Assembly: GCF_900129295.1 (NCBI RefSeq)
Contig: NZ_FQUU01000003.1
Coordinates: 248,001 to 312,000 of the forward strand
Direction: 5' to 3'
From: Flavisolibacter ginsengisoli DSM 18119
Lineage (GTDB): Bacteria > Bacteroidota > Bacteroidia > Chitinophagales > Chitinophagaceae
DNA length: 64,000 bases
Positions 15,759 through 23,947 of the stretch are shown here, piece after piece; position 1 is the first letter of the stretch; every line of letters begins with the position of its first letter. The notes below the pieces were generated by a model, which was given only the letters and a program-made list of their open reading frames with translations, was not told where the DNA came from and did no database searches. The position numbers and the translations under genes are program-made.

Positions 15759-17258
15759 TTATACAAAGCGGCCTATATAGGGCATTTTCTGAAATTCTTT
15801 TCTTTCGATATTCAAAATGAGAAGTCCAAAACTTGCAATAAGTACAAGGGCAAAACCCCTGTTCACCCATATGCCAATATTGAGAAGAGAGAACAGAAGA
15901 TAAATACCATAAAGTGATACACTTATCACTAAATAAGCTACCAGCTTTTTCCAGGCATACGGTATCCTGTATTCTTTCTGGCCCCAGGTATAGGAAACAA
16001 CCATCATGGAGCCATAACAAAAGAAGGTTGCCCAGGCACATGCCATATATCCAAATCTTGGAATGAACAGGAAGTTAATGACCAGCGTAATTGCTGCCCC
16101 AATTAGAGTGATCCAGGCTCCTGCCATTGTTTTATTGGAAAGTTTATACCAGATAGAGAGGTTATAATAGACCCCCAGGAAAATATTGGCCAGCAAAAGA
16201 ATGGGAACCACTTTTAATCCTTGCCAGAATATCTTGTTTTGAATAAAATATTTCCATATGTCCAGGAAAAGAACCACAGCAAGGAACATGAAACAAACCG
16301 TTATAACAAAGAACTTCATTACCCTTGCATATATTTTTTGGGGCTGCTGGCCATGGGCTGCGGAAAAGAAAAATGGTTCAGCAGCCATGCGGAAAGCCTG
16401 AACTGATAAGGTTATCAATATGGAAAGTTTGTAGCAGGCACTATAAGTTCCTACTTCAATCTTTGCAGCTTCAGCGGTAGATACGGGTGCCCACCAGTTT
16501 AGCATGATCCGGTCAAAAGTTTCATTGATCATTCCTGCAAAGCCAGCCAGTATCAATGGTGCTGAATAGATTATAATGTTCTTCCACAATTGCGTATTGA
16601 ACTTCCACCTGAAAGCCATCAATTCTTTGGATAGGAACAATAAGGTAAAGATGGATTGAGCCAGGTTGGCAATGATCACATAACCAACCCCAATCTTAGG
16701 ATTATAAAAAGTGCCTATGAAACCATGCGGTGATTGTTGCTGGATCTTTGGACATACAGACAAAAAGAAAAAGGTAAGGGCAATATTGATCAATATACCT
16801 GCTATGCGAACTGTTGCAAATTTTACCGGGCGTCCTTCAAACCGTAGCTTGGCAAATGCCAGTGTTGTTAAAGCATCAAAAGCAATGATGAAAGCACTCC
16901 AGGTAAAATATTCCGGATGTTCCTTTATGCCAATCAGGGTTGCCAGTGGTTTATTAAAAAAGATCAATATACTGGTCAATATGGCCGTACTTACTATTAA
17001 TGATACCATGGATGTATTAAATACATCACGCTCCTGTTCTTTATCCTTCGAGAACCTGAAATAGGCGGTTTCAAGCCCGTACGTAAAAACTATATTAAGG
17101 AAAGGTAGTGTGGCATATACCAGGCTCATTTCTCCATAAGCAGCGCCTTTCAGGGCATATGTGAGGTAGGGCGTAAGTAAATAATTAATAAAGCGTGCGG
17201 CAATAGAACTGGCCCCATACCACAATGTTTGCCCCGCTAATTTTTTGATGCCGCTCAA
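15759..17258 (-). CDS. Wzx-type polysaccharide/lipid-linked oligosaccharide flippase
   Basis: 499 residues, about 12-14 hydrophobic helices, MATE/MVF-type flippase superfamily. N-terminus MSGIKKLAGQTLWYGASSIAARFINYLLTPYLT is the usual first helix of bacterial Wzx proteins. It moves undecaprenyl-linked sugars across the inner membrane (family knowledge). The start must be non-ATG: TTG at 17258, since an in-frame TAA lies four codons upstream and the next Met is at residue 43. No glycosyltransferase cluster surrounds it; the WecA-like and GT2 genes sit 40 kb away. Confidence 0.88.
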   Translation of the reverse strand: MSGIKKLAGQTLWYGASSIAARFINYLLTPYLTYALKGAAYGEMSLVYATLPFLNIVFTYGLETAYFRFSKDKEQERDVFNTSMVSLIVSTAILTSILIFFNKPLATLIGIKEHPEYFTWSAFIIAFDALTTLAFAKLRFEGRPVKFATVRIAGILINIALTFFFLSVCPKIQQQSPHGFIGTFYNPKIGVGYVIIANLAQSIFTLLFLSKELMAFRWKFNTQLWKNIIIYSAPLILAGFAGMINETFDRIMLNWWAPVSTAEAAKIEVGTYSACYKLSILITLSVQAFRMAAEPFFFSAAHGQQPQKIYARVMKFFVITVCFMFLAVVLFLDIWKYFIQNKIFWQGLKVVPILLLANIFLGVYYNLSIWYKLSNKTMAGAWITLIGAAITLVINFLFIPRFGYMACAWATFFCYGSMMVVSYTWGQKEYRIPYAWKKLVAYLVISVSLYGIYLLFSLLNIGIWVNRGFALVLIASFGLLILNIERKEFQKMPYIGRFV

Positions 17259-17281
17259 ATGGATATAGATTTAAAGAGCCT

Positions 17282-17289
17282 CAAATTTA
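17282..17289 (-). promoter_or_regulatory. Putative -7 box (TAAATTTG, minus strand) for the flippase
   Basis: Reverse-strand TAAATTTG fits TAnnTTTG and lies 23 nt upstream of the TTG start at 17258. No clear -33 TTG at 17-23 nt spacing. Confidence 0.4.
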
Positions 17290-17368
17290 ATGGCTCAGGA
17301 GTGAACATAGCGCATATTTTATAAGGATGTAACATTAAAATGGTCAGGGGTAGAATAATCTGAAATAT

Positions 17369-18412
17369 TTACGGTTCTCTATACCTGGGGTTATTAATAA
17401 AGCTGGAATCGCTTAAGGTTCTTAAAAACGCAATAATATCGTTTTCTTCTGTATCAGTCAGGGTTATGCCATTTGAAAGCAATGGATCAAGGGTAGGGCT
17501 ACTGGTGATACCATTGCGGTAATGCTCTAACATCATGCGCATGGCGCTTAACCTTCCATCATGCAGGTAATAAGAAGTAAAATCAACATTTCGCAGGCTT
17601 GGTACCCTGAACTTCAGGGAATCTTTAGGATCACCCGTCACCCGCATTCGGCCAAAGTCCTTAAGGAAAGGCTCAATTTCAAAGCCAACATTGCGGAAGC
17701 TGAAGTCTGTAAATAAAGGTTCTGTATGGCAGGAATTGCATTTGTTTTGAAAAATTGTATAGCCATTTTGCTCCTGCGTGGAAAAACTGGCTTCTCCTCT
17801 TTTAACCTTGTCATATTTTGAATTGGAAGAAACCAGGTTAATAACAAATTGGCTAAGCGCTTTCAGGATGCCAACCTGTGTTACCTCTGGAGCACCATAT
17901 GCTGCCTGGAACATTCGTTGGTAGGCAGTATCATATTTTAATTTAGCGATGATACCATTCATGCTTTCTGCCATTTCATTTGGCGCTGTGATATGGGCCA
18001 ATGAAATGTCTTCCAAATTGGAAGCACTTCCATCCCATTTATAAACCGGGTACCAGGCAAGGTTAGCTAATCCTGGCGCATTGCGTAAGGTGTGGGAATT
18101 ATTGTATCCATGGCTCCTGTCGTGTTCGTAGGTAGTGAAGGCAGCAACTTGTTGATGACAGGATGAACAAGGAAAGTGTCCATCGAGAGAAAGTCTTCCA
18201 TCATAAAATAGTTTTCTACCCAGTAAAAAGGATTCTTCAGTTATAGGGTTGTTTTGAAAATTGTATACAGGAATAGGAAATCCACTGGGAGTAATAAAGT
18301 TGATAGGTGTTGGTCTATAGTAAGATAAAGGTGTTTTATGGCAGCTATTAAGTAAAACAGTACCGGAAGCTATTAAAAGGAATATACAGATTATGACAAG
18401 CCTGGCCTTCAA
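17369..18412 (-). CDS. Di-haem cytochrome c peroxidase/MauG-family lipoprotein
   Basis: 347 residues. Hydrophobic signal ending in a lipobox (LLNSC, Cys24), so probably lipid-anchored in the periplasm. Two covalent haem sites: CSSCH and CNSCH. Also present are the family segments FYDGRLSLDG, LRNAPGLANLAWYPVYKWDG and FRVPSLRNVDFTSYYLHDGR. Members reduce hydrogen peroxide with electrons from small cytochromes or modify protein side chains (MauG); the choice cannot be made here. The start is TTG at 18412: an in-frame TAG lies upstream with no ATG or GTG between, and starting later would remove the signal peptide. Confidence 0.9.
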   Translation of the reverse strand: MKARLVIICIFLLIASGTVLLNSCHKTPLSYYRPTPINFITPSGFPIPVYNFQNNPITEESFLLGRKLFYDGRLSLDGHFPCSSCHQQVAAFTTYEHDRSHGYNNSHTLRNAPGLANLAWYPVYKWDGSASNLEDISLAHITAPNEMAESMNGIIAKLKYDTAYQRMFQAAYGAPEVTQVGILKALSQFVINLVSSNSKYDKVKRGEASFSTQEQNGYTIFQNKCNSCHTEPLFTDFSFRNVGFEIEPFLKDFGRMRVTGDPKDSLKFRVPSLRNVDFTSYYLHDGRLSAMRMMLEHYRNGITSSPTLDPLLSNGITLTDTEENDIIAFLRTLSDSSFINNPRYREP

Positions 18413-18462
18413 AAAGTAGTAATTGTACCCCTAATCTATAGTTTTTTGCTATTGGTAGTCTG

Positions 18463-18870
18463 TTAAAAGAATTGCCTGGGGTTGAACTTTTTCCTGCCTT
18501 CCTTTATTTCCGAAGAACGTTTTTTCGATTCCAGTCTTTTCTCCTTTGCCTTGCGTGAAGGCCTGGTAGCTATCCTAAGCTTTTTCTTTTTCAACGCCCC
18601 TGCTATTAACTCGTTGATCTTATTGATCACATCCTGTTTATTATCCAGTTGTGTTCTAAAGGTTTGCGATTTTACCACTAATACCTGTTCTGAGTTGACC
18701 CTGTTTGCTAGTTTGTGCAAGAGCAGCTCTTTTTGCCCCTGTGTAAACAAGGACGAAGCACCGATGTCAAAATAACCAATCACCGCGGTTTCTACCTTAT
18801 TCACGTTTTGGCCGCCTTTGCCTCCACTGCGTGTTGTCTGGAATTTGAGCTCCTGGGAAATATCTATCAT
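18463..18870 (-). CDS. arfB: ArfB (YaeJ), alternative ribosome-rescue peptidyl-tRNA hydrolase
   Basis: 135 residues. Release-factor-like domain with the catalytic GGQ in RSGGKGGQNVNKVETA, lacking any codon-recognition domain, followed by a basic flexible tail (from about residue 95, KKKLRIATRPSRKAKEKR to RKKFNPRQFF) that enters the empty mRNA channel of stalled ribosomes. This GGQ-plus-basic-tail layout separates ArfB from RF1/RF2. The gene is divergent from dtd with only 54 nt between the starts, so the two translation-quality enzymes share a promoter region. Confidence 0.93.
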   Translation of the reverse strand: MIDISQELKFQTTRSGGKGGQNVNKVETAVIGYFDIGASSLFTQGQKELLLHKLANRVNSEQVLVVKSQTFRTQLDNKQDVINKINELIAGALKKKKLRIATRPSRKAKEKRLESKKRSSEIKEGRKKFNPRQFF

Positions 18871-18924
18871 AAATTACCTATGACTGCAAAAATCGTGTAT
18901 CAAGCTTTTAACTTCGTAATTTTT

Positions 18925-19377
18925 ATGCGCGCTGTTATTCAAAGAGTTTCTTACGCAAGGGTCACGGTTGATAACCAGGTAACCGGTAGCATTGGTAATG
19001 GACTGCTGGTTTTATTAGGTATTGAAGATGGTGATAATAATGATGATATTATTTGGTTGAGTAATAAGATTGTGAACTTAAGAGTGTTTAATGATGAAAA
19101 TGGTGTTATGAACAAATCTGTTTTAGAAATGAATGGTGGAATATTACTTATCAGCCAGTTCACGCTTCACGCTTCCACAAAAAAGGGCAACAGGCCAAGT
19201 TATATTAAAGCAAGTAAGCCATCTATTGCCATACCCCTGTACGAGCAAATGGGAATGCAGTTGGAAGCAGACTTTGGAAAGCACATTGAAAGGGGCATTT
19301 TTGGCGCCGATATGAAAGTGGAACTATTAAATGATGGTCCTGTTACCATAATTATCGATTCAAAAAATAGGGAATAA
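18925..19377 (+). CDS. dtd: D-aminoacyl-tRNA deacylase Dtd
   Basis: 150 residues starting at the ATG at 18925 (MRAVIQRVSYARVTVD), the invariant Dtd N-terminus; the frame is open further upstream but that part overlaps arfB. Active-site motifs SQFTL and the C-terminal NDGPVT (Gly-cisPro region) are intact. Dtd removes D-amino acids, and Gly, from mis-charged tRNAs. The next gene starts 7 nt after its stop, so it leads a small operon with the globin and perhaps the MazG-like gene. The opposite neighbour is arfB. Confidence 0.95.
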   Translation: MRAVIQRVSYARVTVDNQVTGSIGNGLLVLLGIEDGDNNDDIIWLSNKIVNLRVFNDENGVMNKSVLEMNGGILLISQFTLHASTKKGNRPSYIKASKPSIAIPLYEQMGMQLEADFGKHIERGIFGADMKVELLNDGPVTIIIDSKNRE

Positions 19378-19384
19378 CAAGCAA

Positions 19385-19774
19385 ATGGATGAAAAAAGAG
19401 ATATAAAGGATCGTGCGGACCTGTTAGAACTTCTTGAATCTTTTTATAGCAATGCATTCAAAGATGAACTAATTGGGAGGTTTTTTACTGAGGTTGTTCC
19501 ACTTGACCTGGCAACACACATACCCATAATTGCTGATTTCTGGGAGTCGGTTATTTTTGGGGTGCATGCTTACCGTAAAAATGTAATGGAAGTTCACCAG
19601 CACATACATTCCTTATCCGCCATAAAAAAAGAGCACCTGGATAGGTGGGTATTATTGTTCAATCAAAATATAGATGAGCATTTCGCAGGCAATAAAGCTA
19701 CCCTGATGAAGCAAAGAGCAACATCAATTGCTACATTAATGGATATCAAACTCAACCACAAAGGCTTGCATTGA
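19385..19774 (+). CDS. Group III truncated haemoglobin
   Basis: 129-residue globin of the 2-over-2 family. Group III features seen: FYSNAFKDELIGRFF in helix B-C, DFWESVIFGVHAY, the His-rich VHQHIHSL preceding helix F, and LDRWVLLFNQNIDEHFAG at helix G. Group III globins bind oxygen and nitric oxide; in Campylobacter the homologue Ctb influences respiration at high oxygen. It starts 7 nt after dtd and is surely co-transcribed. The functional link with a D-aminoacyl-tRNA deacylase is not obvious and may reflect chance operon building. Confidence 0.88.
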   Translation: MDEKRDIKDRADLLELLESFYSNAFKDELIGRFFTEVVPLDLATHIPIIADFWESVIFGVHAYRKNVMEVHQHIHSLSAIKKEHLDRWVLLFNQNIDEHFAGNKATLMKQRATSIATLMDIKLNHKGLH

Positions 19775-19823
19775 TAATAACCAATTATAGACCTTCTTCA
19801 TTCTGATCATAATATTAACAGAT

Positions 19824-20165
19824 ATGGATTCAAACCTCACATTAAAAGAAGCCCAACAAAAAGTTGATGACTGGATCAAAACTACCGGGGTTCGCTATTT
19901 CAGCGAATTAACAAACATGGCAATTCTTACAGAGGAAGTAGGCGAGGTGGCTCGTTTGATGAGTCGTATGTATGGAGATCAGTCATTTAAAGATAGTGAC
20001 CGGCATAAAGAACTTCCTGATGAACTGGCTGATGTGCTCTGGGTATTGATTTGTATTGCCAATCAAACAGGCGTAGACCTGGCAGAAGCCCTTATAAAGA
20101 ATTTTGATAAGAAGAATAACAGGGATGCGCAAAGGCACAGGGAAAATGATAAACTATCCAGTTAA
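19824..20165 (+). CDS. MazG-like nucleotide pyrophosphohydrolase
   Basis: 113 residues, all alpha. The MazG metal-binding motif EExxE...ExxD is visible as EEVGE (about residues 36-40) and DELAD (about 66-70), with the helix LWVLICIANQTGVDLAEAL between domains and a basic tail. Members hydrolyse non-canonical NTPs to NMP and pyrophosphate, cleaning the nucleotide pool. It is 49 nt downstream of the globin gene on the same strand, so it may be the third gene of the dtd operon. Confidence 0.88.
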   Translation: MDSNLTLKEAQQKVDDWIKTTGVRYFSELTNMAILTEEVGEVARLMSRMYGDQSFKDSDRHKELPDELADVLWVLICIANQTGVDLAEALIKNFDKKNNRDAQRHRENDKLSS

Positions 20166-20260
20166 ATAGTGCAAACAGTTACATTGATATAACCTGCGTA
20201 TAACCCTGGGCAGAAAATACCTTGGCGACAATTTTGTAGAGCATATGCAAAAGGTATTGT

Positions 20261-21352
20261 ATGAAGAAATTCTCTATGGGGTTGGTATGGTCATCTTTAA
20301 AGCATTCATTCAAAGGTTTTTCAGAAGATAAGATTACCAAGCTCAGCGCTTCATTGGCTTATTATACCGTTTTTTCATTAGGACCTCTAATGATTGTTAT
20401 CATTTTTCTATGCAGTATATTTTTGGGACGTGAAGCTGTTGAAGGTTCTATAAATAACCAGTTACAAAGTTTTATTGGCAGTGATGCCGCAAAGCAAATA
20501 CAGGAGATCATTAAAAATGCTTCAATAAGTGGTAAGGGTGGAATAGCTGCTGTTATTGGTGTGATTACCTTATTAATTGGTGCTACAACAGTTTTTGGGG
20601 AAATACAGGATTCCATCAATGGTATATGGGGCCTGAAAGCTTCCCCAAAGGCGGGCATGTTAAAATTGATATTAAGCCGCGTATTATCTTTTGGATTGAT
20701 CACTACACTGGGTTTTCTACTTTTAGTATCCTTAGCTGTAACAGCCGTGGTAGAAGGCCTCGGTGCCCGTTTAAAAGATGCATTTCCTGATATTGCAGTG
20801 ATTGTATTTTATGTGATTAACCTGCTGCTAACACTAGGGGTAACAACGTTACTCTTTACTATTATATTTAAAGTATTACCTGACGTAAAGATCAAATGGA
20901 AGGCTATCTGGCCGGGTGCTATAGCCACAAGCCTGCTTTTTATGATTGGCAAATTTGCCATATCCTTTTACGTTAGTAAAAGCAATATAGGAAGCACATA
21001 TGGTGCTGCGGGTTCACTGGTAATTTTATTAGTGTGGATCTATTATTCTTCCATCATATTGTACTTCGGTGCTGAGTTTACAAAGAGTTATGCATTTCAA
21101 AAGGGTGTGCCTGTATCGCCAACTGAATATGCAAAATGGGATAAAGAGCCTGTTGTACCGGGATCTAAAGTTAAAGACAAGCCTCCTGTTCCATCAGAAC
21201 ATACAAAGCGAAAGCAATTACCCAATAAGGCACCACACCTTGGCTATGCAACAGCCAAAAACACGTCACAAACAAAAGAGGAAAGCCCTGGTGTTGGAGC
21301 CATGTTATTAGGATTGGCTTTGTATGTTTTTAATACATCCAAAAAAAATTAA
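20261..21352 (+). CDS. YihY/BrkB-family membrane protein, copy 1
   Basis: 363 residues. YihY (formerly called RNase BN) fold: N-terminal SLKHSFKGFSEDKITKLSASLAYYTVFSLGPLMIVII, then a GATTVFGEIQDSINGIWG segment and several membrane helices, with the conserved SKSNIGSTYGAAGSLVILLVWIYYSS and FGAEFTKSY near the end. A Pro/Lys-rich cytoplasmic tail of about 80 residues follows, absent from copy 2. The family is not an RNase; transport or envelope roles are proposed only. Immediately followed (69 nt) by a paralogue that shares every one of these blocks. Confidence 0.9.
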   Translation: MKKFSMGLVWSSLKHSFKGFSEDKITKLSASLAYYTVFSLGPLMIVIIFLCSIFLGREAVEGSINNQLQSFIGSDAAKQIQEIIKNASISGKGGIAAVIGVITLLIGATTVFGEIQDSINGIWGLKASPKAGMLKLILSRVLSFGLITTLGFLLLVSLAVTAVVEGLGARLKDAFPDIAVIVFYVINLLLTLGVTTLLFTIIFKVLPDVKIKWKAIWPGAIATSLLFMIGKFAISFYVSKSNIGSTYGAAGSLVILLVWIYYSSIILYFGAEFTKSYAFQKGVPVSPTEYAKWDKEPVVPGSKVKDKPPVPSEHTKRKQLPNKAPHLGYATAKNTSQTKEESPGVGAMLLGLALYVFNTSKKN

Positions 21353-21421
21353 GACTGATTTGTGTGTAAAGGGAATGGATGAACATAGTGGCGGTCTTTT
21401 TGTAGCTTACACTAAAAAAGG

Positions 21422-22408
21422 ATGAGCAAAAAGTTGACCTTAAAAGGAATATGGCAATTAATATCAGAATCTTTTATCGGCTTTAGTAATGATAAAATAT
21501 TTAAACTGAGTGGGGCATTAGCCTATTTTACGATATTCTCTATTGGACCTATGCTCATTGTCATCATTTTTTTTGCTGATCTCTTTTATGGACGAGAAGC
21601 GGTAGAGGGCACTATATATGGCCAGTTAAGAGGATTTGTTGGACCGGGGGCTGCTTTGCAAATACAGGATATTATTAAAAATGCCTCGCTAAGCGGTAAG
21701 AGCCATGTAACCGCTATTGTAGGTTTTATTACGCTACTTGTAGGCGCTACCAGTGTTTTTTCTGAGATACAGGACTCTATAAATATGATCTGGAATCTGA
21801 AGCCTAAACCCAAAAAGGGTTGGCTTAAAATGCTGATCAACAGGCTTATTTCTTTTTCCGTGGTGGTAAGCCTTGGATTTATATTACTGGTATCACTGAT
21901 AGTGAATGGTCTTATTGAGGGATTAATGAACAGGCTGCAAGCCCATTTTCCTGAAATGGCAGTTACCCTGGTTTACATTATTAACCTGGTTATTACCTTT
22001 TCTGTTACCACCATTCTCTTTGCCATAATTTTCCGTGTTCTCCCTGATGCTATTATCAAATGGAAGGATGTCCTTACCGGTGCCATGACTACTGCAATTT
22101 TATTTATGCTGGGCAAATTTGCCATCACCTTTTACATAGGTAAAAGTGATATTGGAAGCACGTATGGAGCCGCAGGTTCCTTAGTGGTATTGCTGCTCTG
22201 GATATATTATTCAGCTATCATATTATATTTTGGAGCAGAGTTTACAAAGGCTTATGCCTGTAATTATGGTAGCCGCATTCAGCCAGATCAATATGCTGTA
22301 TGGATAAAACAGGTGGAAGTAGAGGATGGTAAGGGATCATTGAAGCAGCACGAACAACAAATTAAGGAGGAAAACGAAAAAACAGGCGATAATATTACTG
22401 TAAAGTAA
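21422..22408 (+). CDS. YihY/BrkB-family membrane protein, copy 2
   Basis: 328 residues, parallel to copy 1 over its full membrane domain: FSNDKIFKLSGALAYFTIFSIGPMLIVIIFF, GATSVFSEIQDSINMIWN, GKSDIGSTYGAAGSLVVLL and FGAEFTKAYA. The tail is shorter and rich in Lys, Glu and Gln (VEVEDGKGSLKQHEQQIKEENEK). Tandem duplication with divergence is the simplest reading. Function unknown; the two could form a hetero-oligomer (inference). Confidence 0.9.
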   Translation: MSKKLTLKGIWQLISESFIGFSNDKIFKLSGALAYFTIFSIGPMLIVIIFFADLFYGREAVEGTIYGQLRGFVGPGAALQIQDIIKNASLSGKSHVTAIVGFITLLVGATSVFSEIQDSINMIWNLKPKPKKGWLKMLINRLISFSVVVSLGFILLVSLIVNGLIEGLMNRLQAHFPEMAVTLVYIINLVITFSVTTILFAIIFRVLPDAIIKWKDVLTGAMTTAILFMLGKFAITFYIGKSDIGSTYGAAGSLVVLLLWIYYSAIILYFGAEFTKAYACNYGSRIQPDQYAVWIKQVEVEDGKGSLKQHEQQIKEENEKTGDNITVK

Positions 22409-22453
22409 ACTCCTTATACTTATAGCGAATGTGCAGTTCTCAGCCATTCAACT

Positions 22454-22461
22454 TATTTTTG
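22454..22461 (+). promoter_or_regulatory. Putative -7 box (TATTTTTG) for glyS
   Basis: TATTTTTG fits TAnnTTTG and ends 8 nt before the ATG at 22470. If used, transcription would begin about at the start codon and the upstream GTG at 22431 could not be the start. Confidence 0.4.
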
Positions 22462-22469
22462 CCGCCAAT

Positions 22470-23933
22470 ATGGCAACAGATAATAACCGTTTTCAGGCAA
22501 TCATATCCCATTGTAAAGAATATGGCTTCATTTTTCCTTCCTCTGAAATTTATGATGGATTGGGAGCTGTATATGATTATGGACAATGGGGCAGCGAATT
22601 GAAAAAGAATATCAAGGACCATTGGTGGAAGAGCATGGTGCAGATGCACGAGAATATTGTGGGTATAGATGCTGCAATTTTTATGCACCCTACCACCTGG
22701 AAGGCAAGCGGCCATGTAGATAATTTCAGCGATCCCATGATCGATAATAAGGACAGCAATAAACGTTATCGTGTAGATCATTTAATAGAGGCAAAAGCTG
22801 ATGAACTGGAAAAGGAAGGACAACAGGAACAGTCTGAAATATTATTAAAGGAAATGGATACGCTTTTGGCTGCCAATGACTTTGATGGTCTGAAGACATT
22901 AATTGAAAATAATAAGATCAATTGTAGTGTCAGTAATACGTGCAATTGGACAGATGTGCGTCAGTTCAACCTTATGTTCTCCACTGAGTTTGGAGCGGTA
23001 TCTTCAGAAGAGGAAGAAAACAAAATATACCTGCGTCCGGAAACTGCACAAGGCATATTCGTAAATTTCCTGAATGTGCAGAAGACAGGTCGTATGAAGA
23101 TCCCGTTTGGTATTGCACAAATAGGTAAAGCTTTCCGAAACGAAATAGTGGCCAGGCAGTTCATTTTCCGCATGCGCGAATTTGAGCAAATGGAAATGCA
23201 GTTTTTTATCCGGCCTGGCACACAAAAGCAATGGTACGAACACTGGAAAGCCGAGCGTATGAAATGGCATTTAGGACTGGGGATCCCTGCAGAAAAGTAC
23301 AGGTTTCATGACCATGTAAAGTTGGCTCACTATGCCGATGCTGCCTGTGATATTGAGTATGATTTTCCCATTGGTTTTAAAGAAGTGGAAGGCATTCATT
23401 CCCGTACGGATTTTGACCTGAAAAATCACCAGGAGTACAGCAAAAAAAAGCTCCAGTATTTTGATAACGATATTGACCCGGCAACAGGTAAACCTTTTGG
23501 TAATTACATTCCTTATGTAGTCGAAACTTCCATTGGTGTTGACAGAACTGTAATGATGATTTTAAGTGAGGCTTATGAAGAACAGGATCTGAGCACAGAT
23601 GAAAAGAAGGACAGTCGCGTGGTGTTAAAGTTCCCCGCTCGTTTTGCACCAATAAAACTTGCCATTCTTCCCCTAGTCAAGAAAGATGGCCTGCCTGAAA
23701 TTGCACGTACCATAATGGAGGATTGTATGGGCCATTTCCGTTGTTTCTATGAAGAAAAAGATACCATTGGTAAAAGATACCGCAGGATGGATGCAATAGG
23801 CACACCTTTCTGTGTAACGGTTGATCATCAAAGCAAGGAAGATAATACGGTTACTATTCGTTACAGGGATACCATGCTCCAGGAAAGAATACCCATAGAT
23901 AAGATCAGGGAAATAGTATTGAAGGCAATTTAG
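22470..23933 (+). CDS. glyS: Glycyl-tRNA synthetase (homodimeric, class II)
   Basis: 487 residues from the ATG at 22470; the GTG at 22431 adds 13 residues with no family support. Homodimeric (alpha2) GlyRS: N-terminal IISHCKEYGFIFPSSEIYDGLGAVYDYGQWG, class II motif 2 region RPETAQGIFVNF and GIAQIGKAFRNEI, FRMREFEQMEMQFF, motif 3 ETSIGVDRTVM, and a C-terminal anticodon-binding domain (LAILPLVKKDGLPE onward). It charges tRNA-Gly. It sits 61 nt after the second YihY gene with its own -7 box candidate. A hairpin overlaps its stop codon. Confidence 0.96.
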   Translation: MATDNNRFQAIISHCKEYGFIFPSSEIYDGLGAVYDYGQWGSELKKNIKDHWWKSMVQMHENIVGIDAAIFMHPTTWKASGHVDNFSDPMIDNKDSNKRYRVDHLIEAKADELEKEGQQEQSEILLKEMDTLLAANDFDGLKTLIENNKINCSVSNTCNWTDVRQFNLMFSTEFGAVSSEEEENKIYLRPETAQGIFVNFLNVQKTGRMKIPFGIAQIGKAFRNEIVARQFIFRMREFEQMEMQFFIRPGTQKQWYEHWKAERMKWHLGLGIPAEKYRFHDHVKLAHYADAACDIEYDFPIGFKEVEGIHSRTDFDLKNHQEYSKKKLQYFDNDIDPATGKPFGNYIPYVVETSIGVDRTVMMILSEAYEEQDLSTDEKKDSRVVLKFPARFAPIKLAILPLVKKDGLPEIARTIMEDCMGHFRCFYEEKDTIGKRYRRMDAIGTPFCVTVDHQSKEDNTVTIRYRDTMLQERIPIDKIREIVLKAI

Positions 23934-23943
23934 TGCCTTCAAT
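23918..23943. terminator. Hairpin overlapping the glyS stop codon
   Basis: Arms ATTGAAGGCA (23918-23927) and TGCCTTCAAT (23934-23943) with a 6-nt loop that contains the TAG stop. Followed by ATTTTC only, so a weak U-tract. It lies between convergent glyS and the YdcF-like gene (stop at 23948) and probably ends both. Confidence 0.6.
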
Positions 23944-23947
23944 ATTT

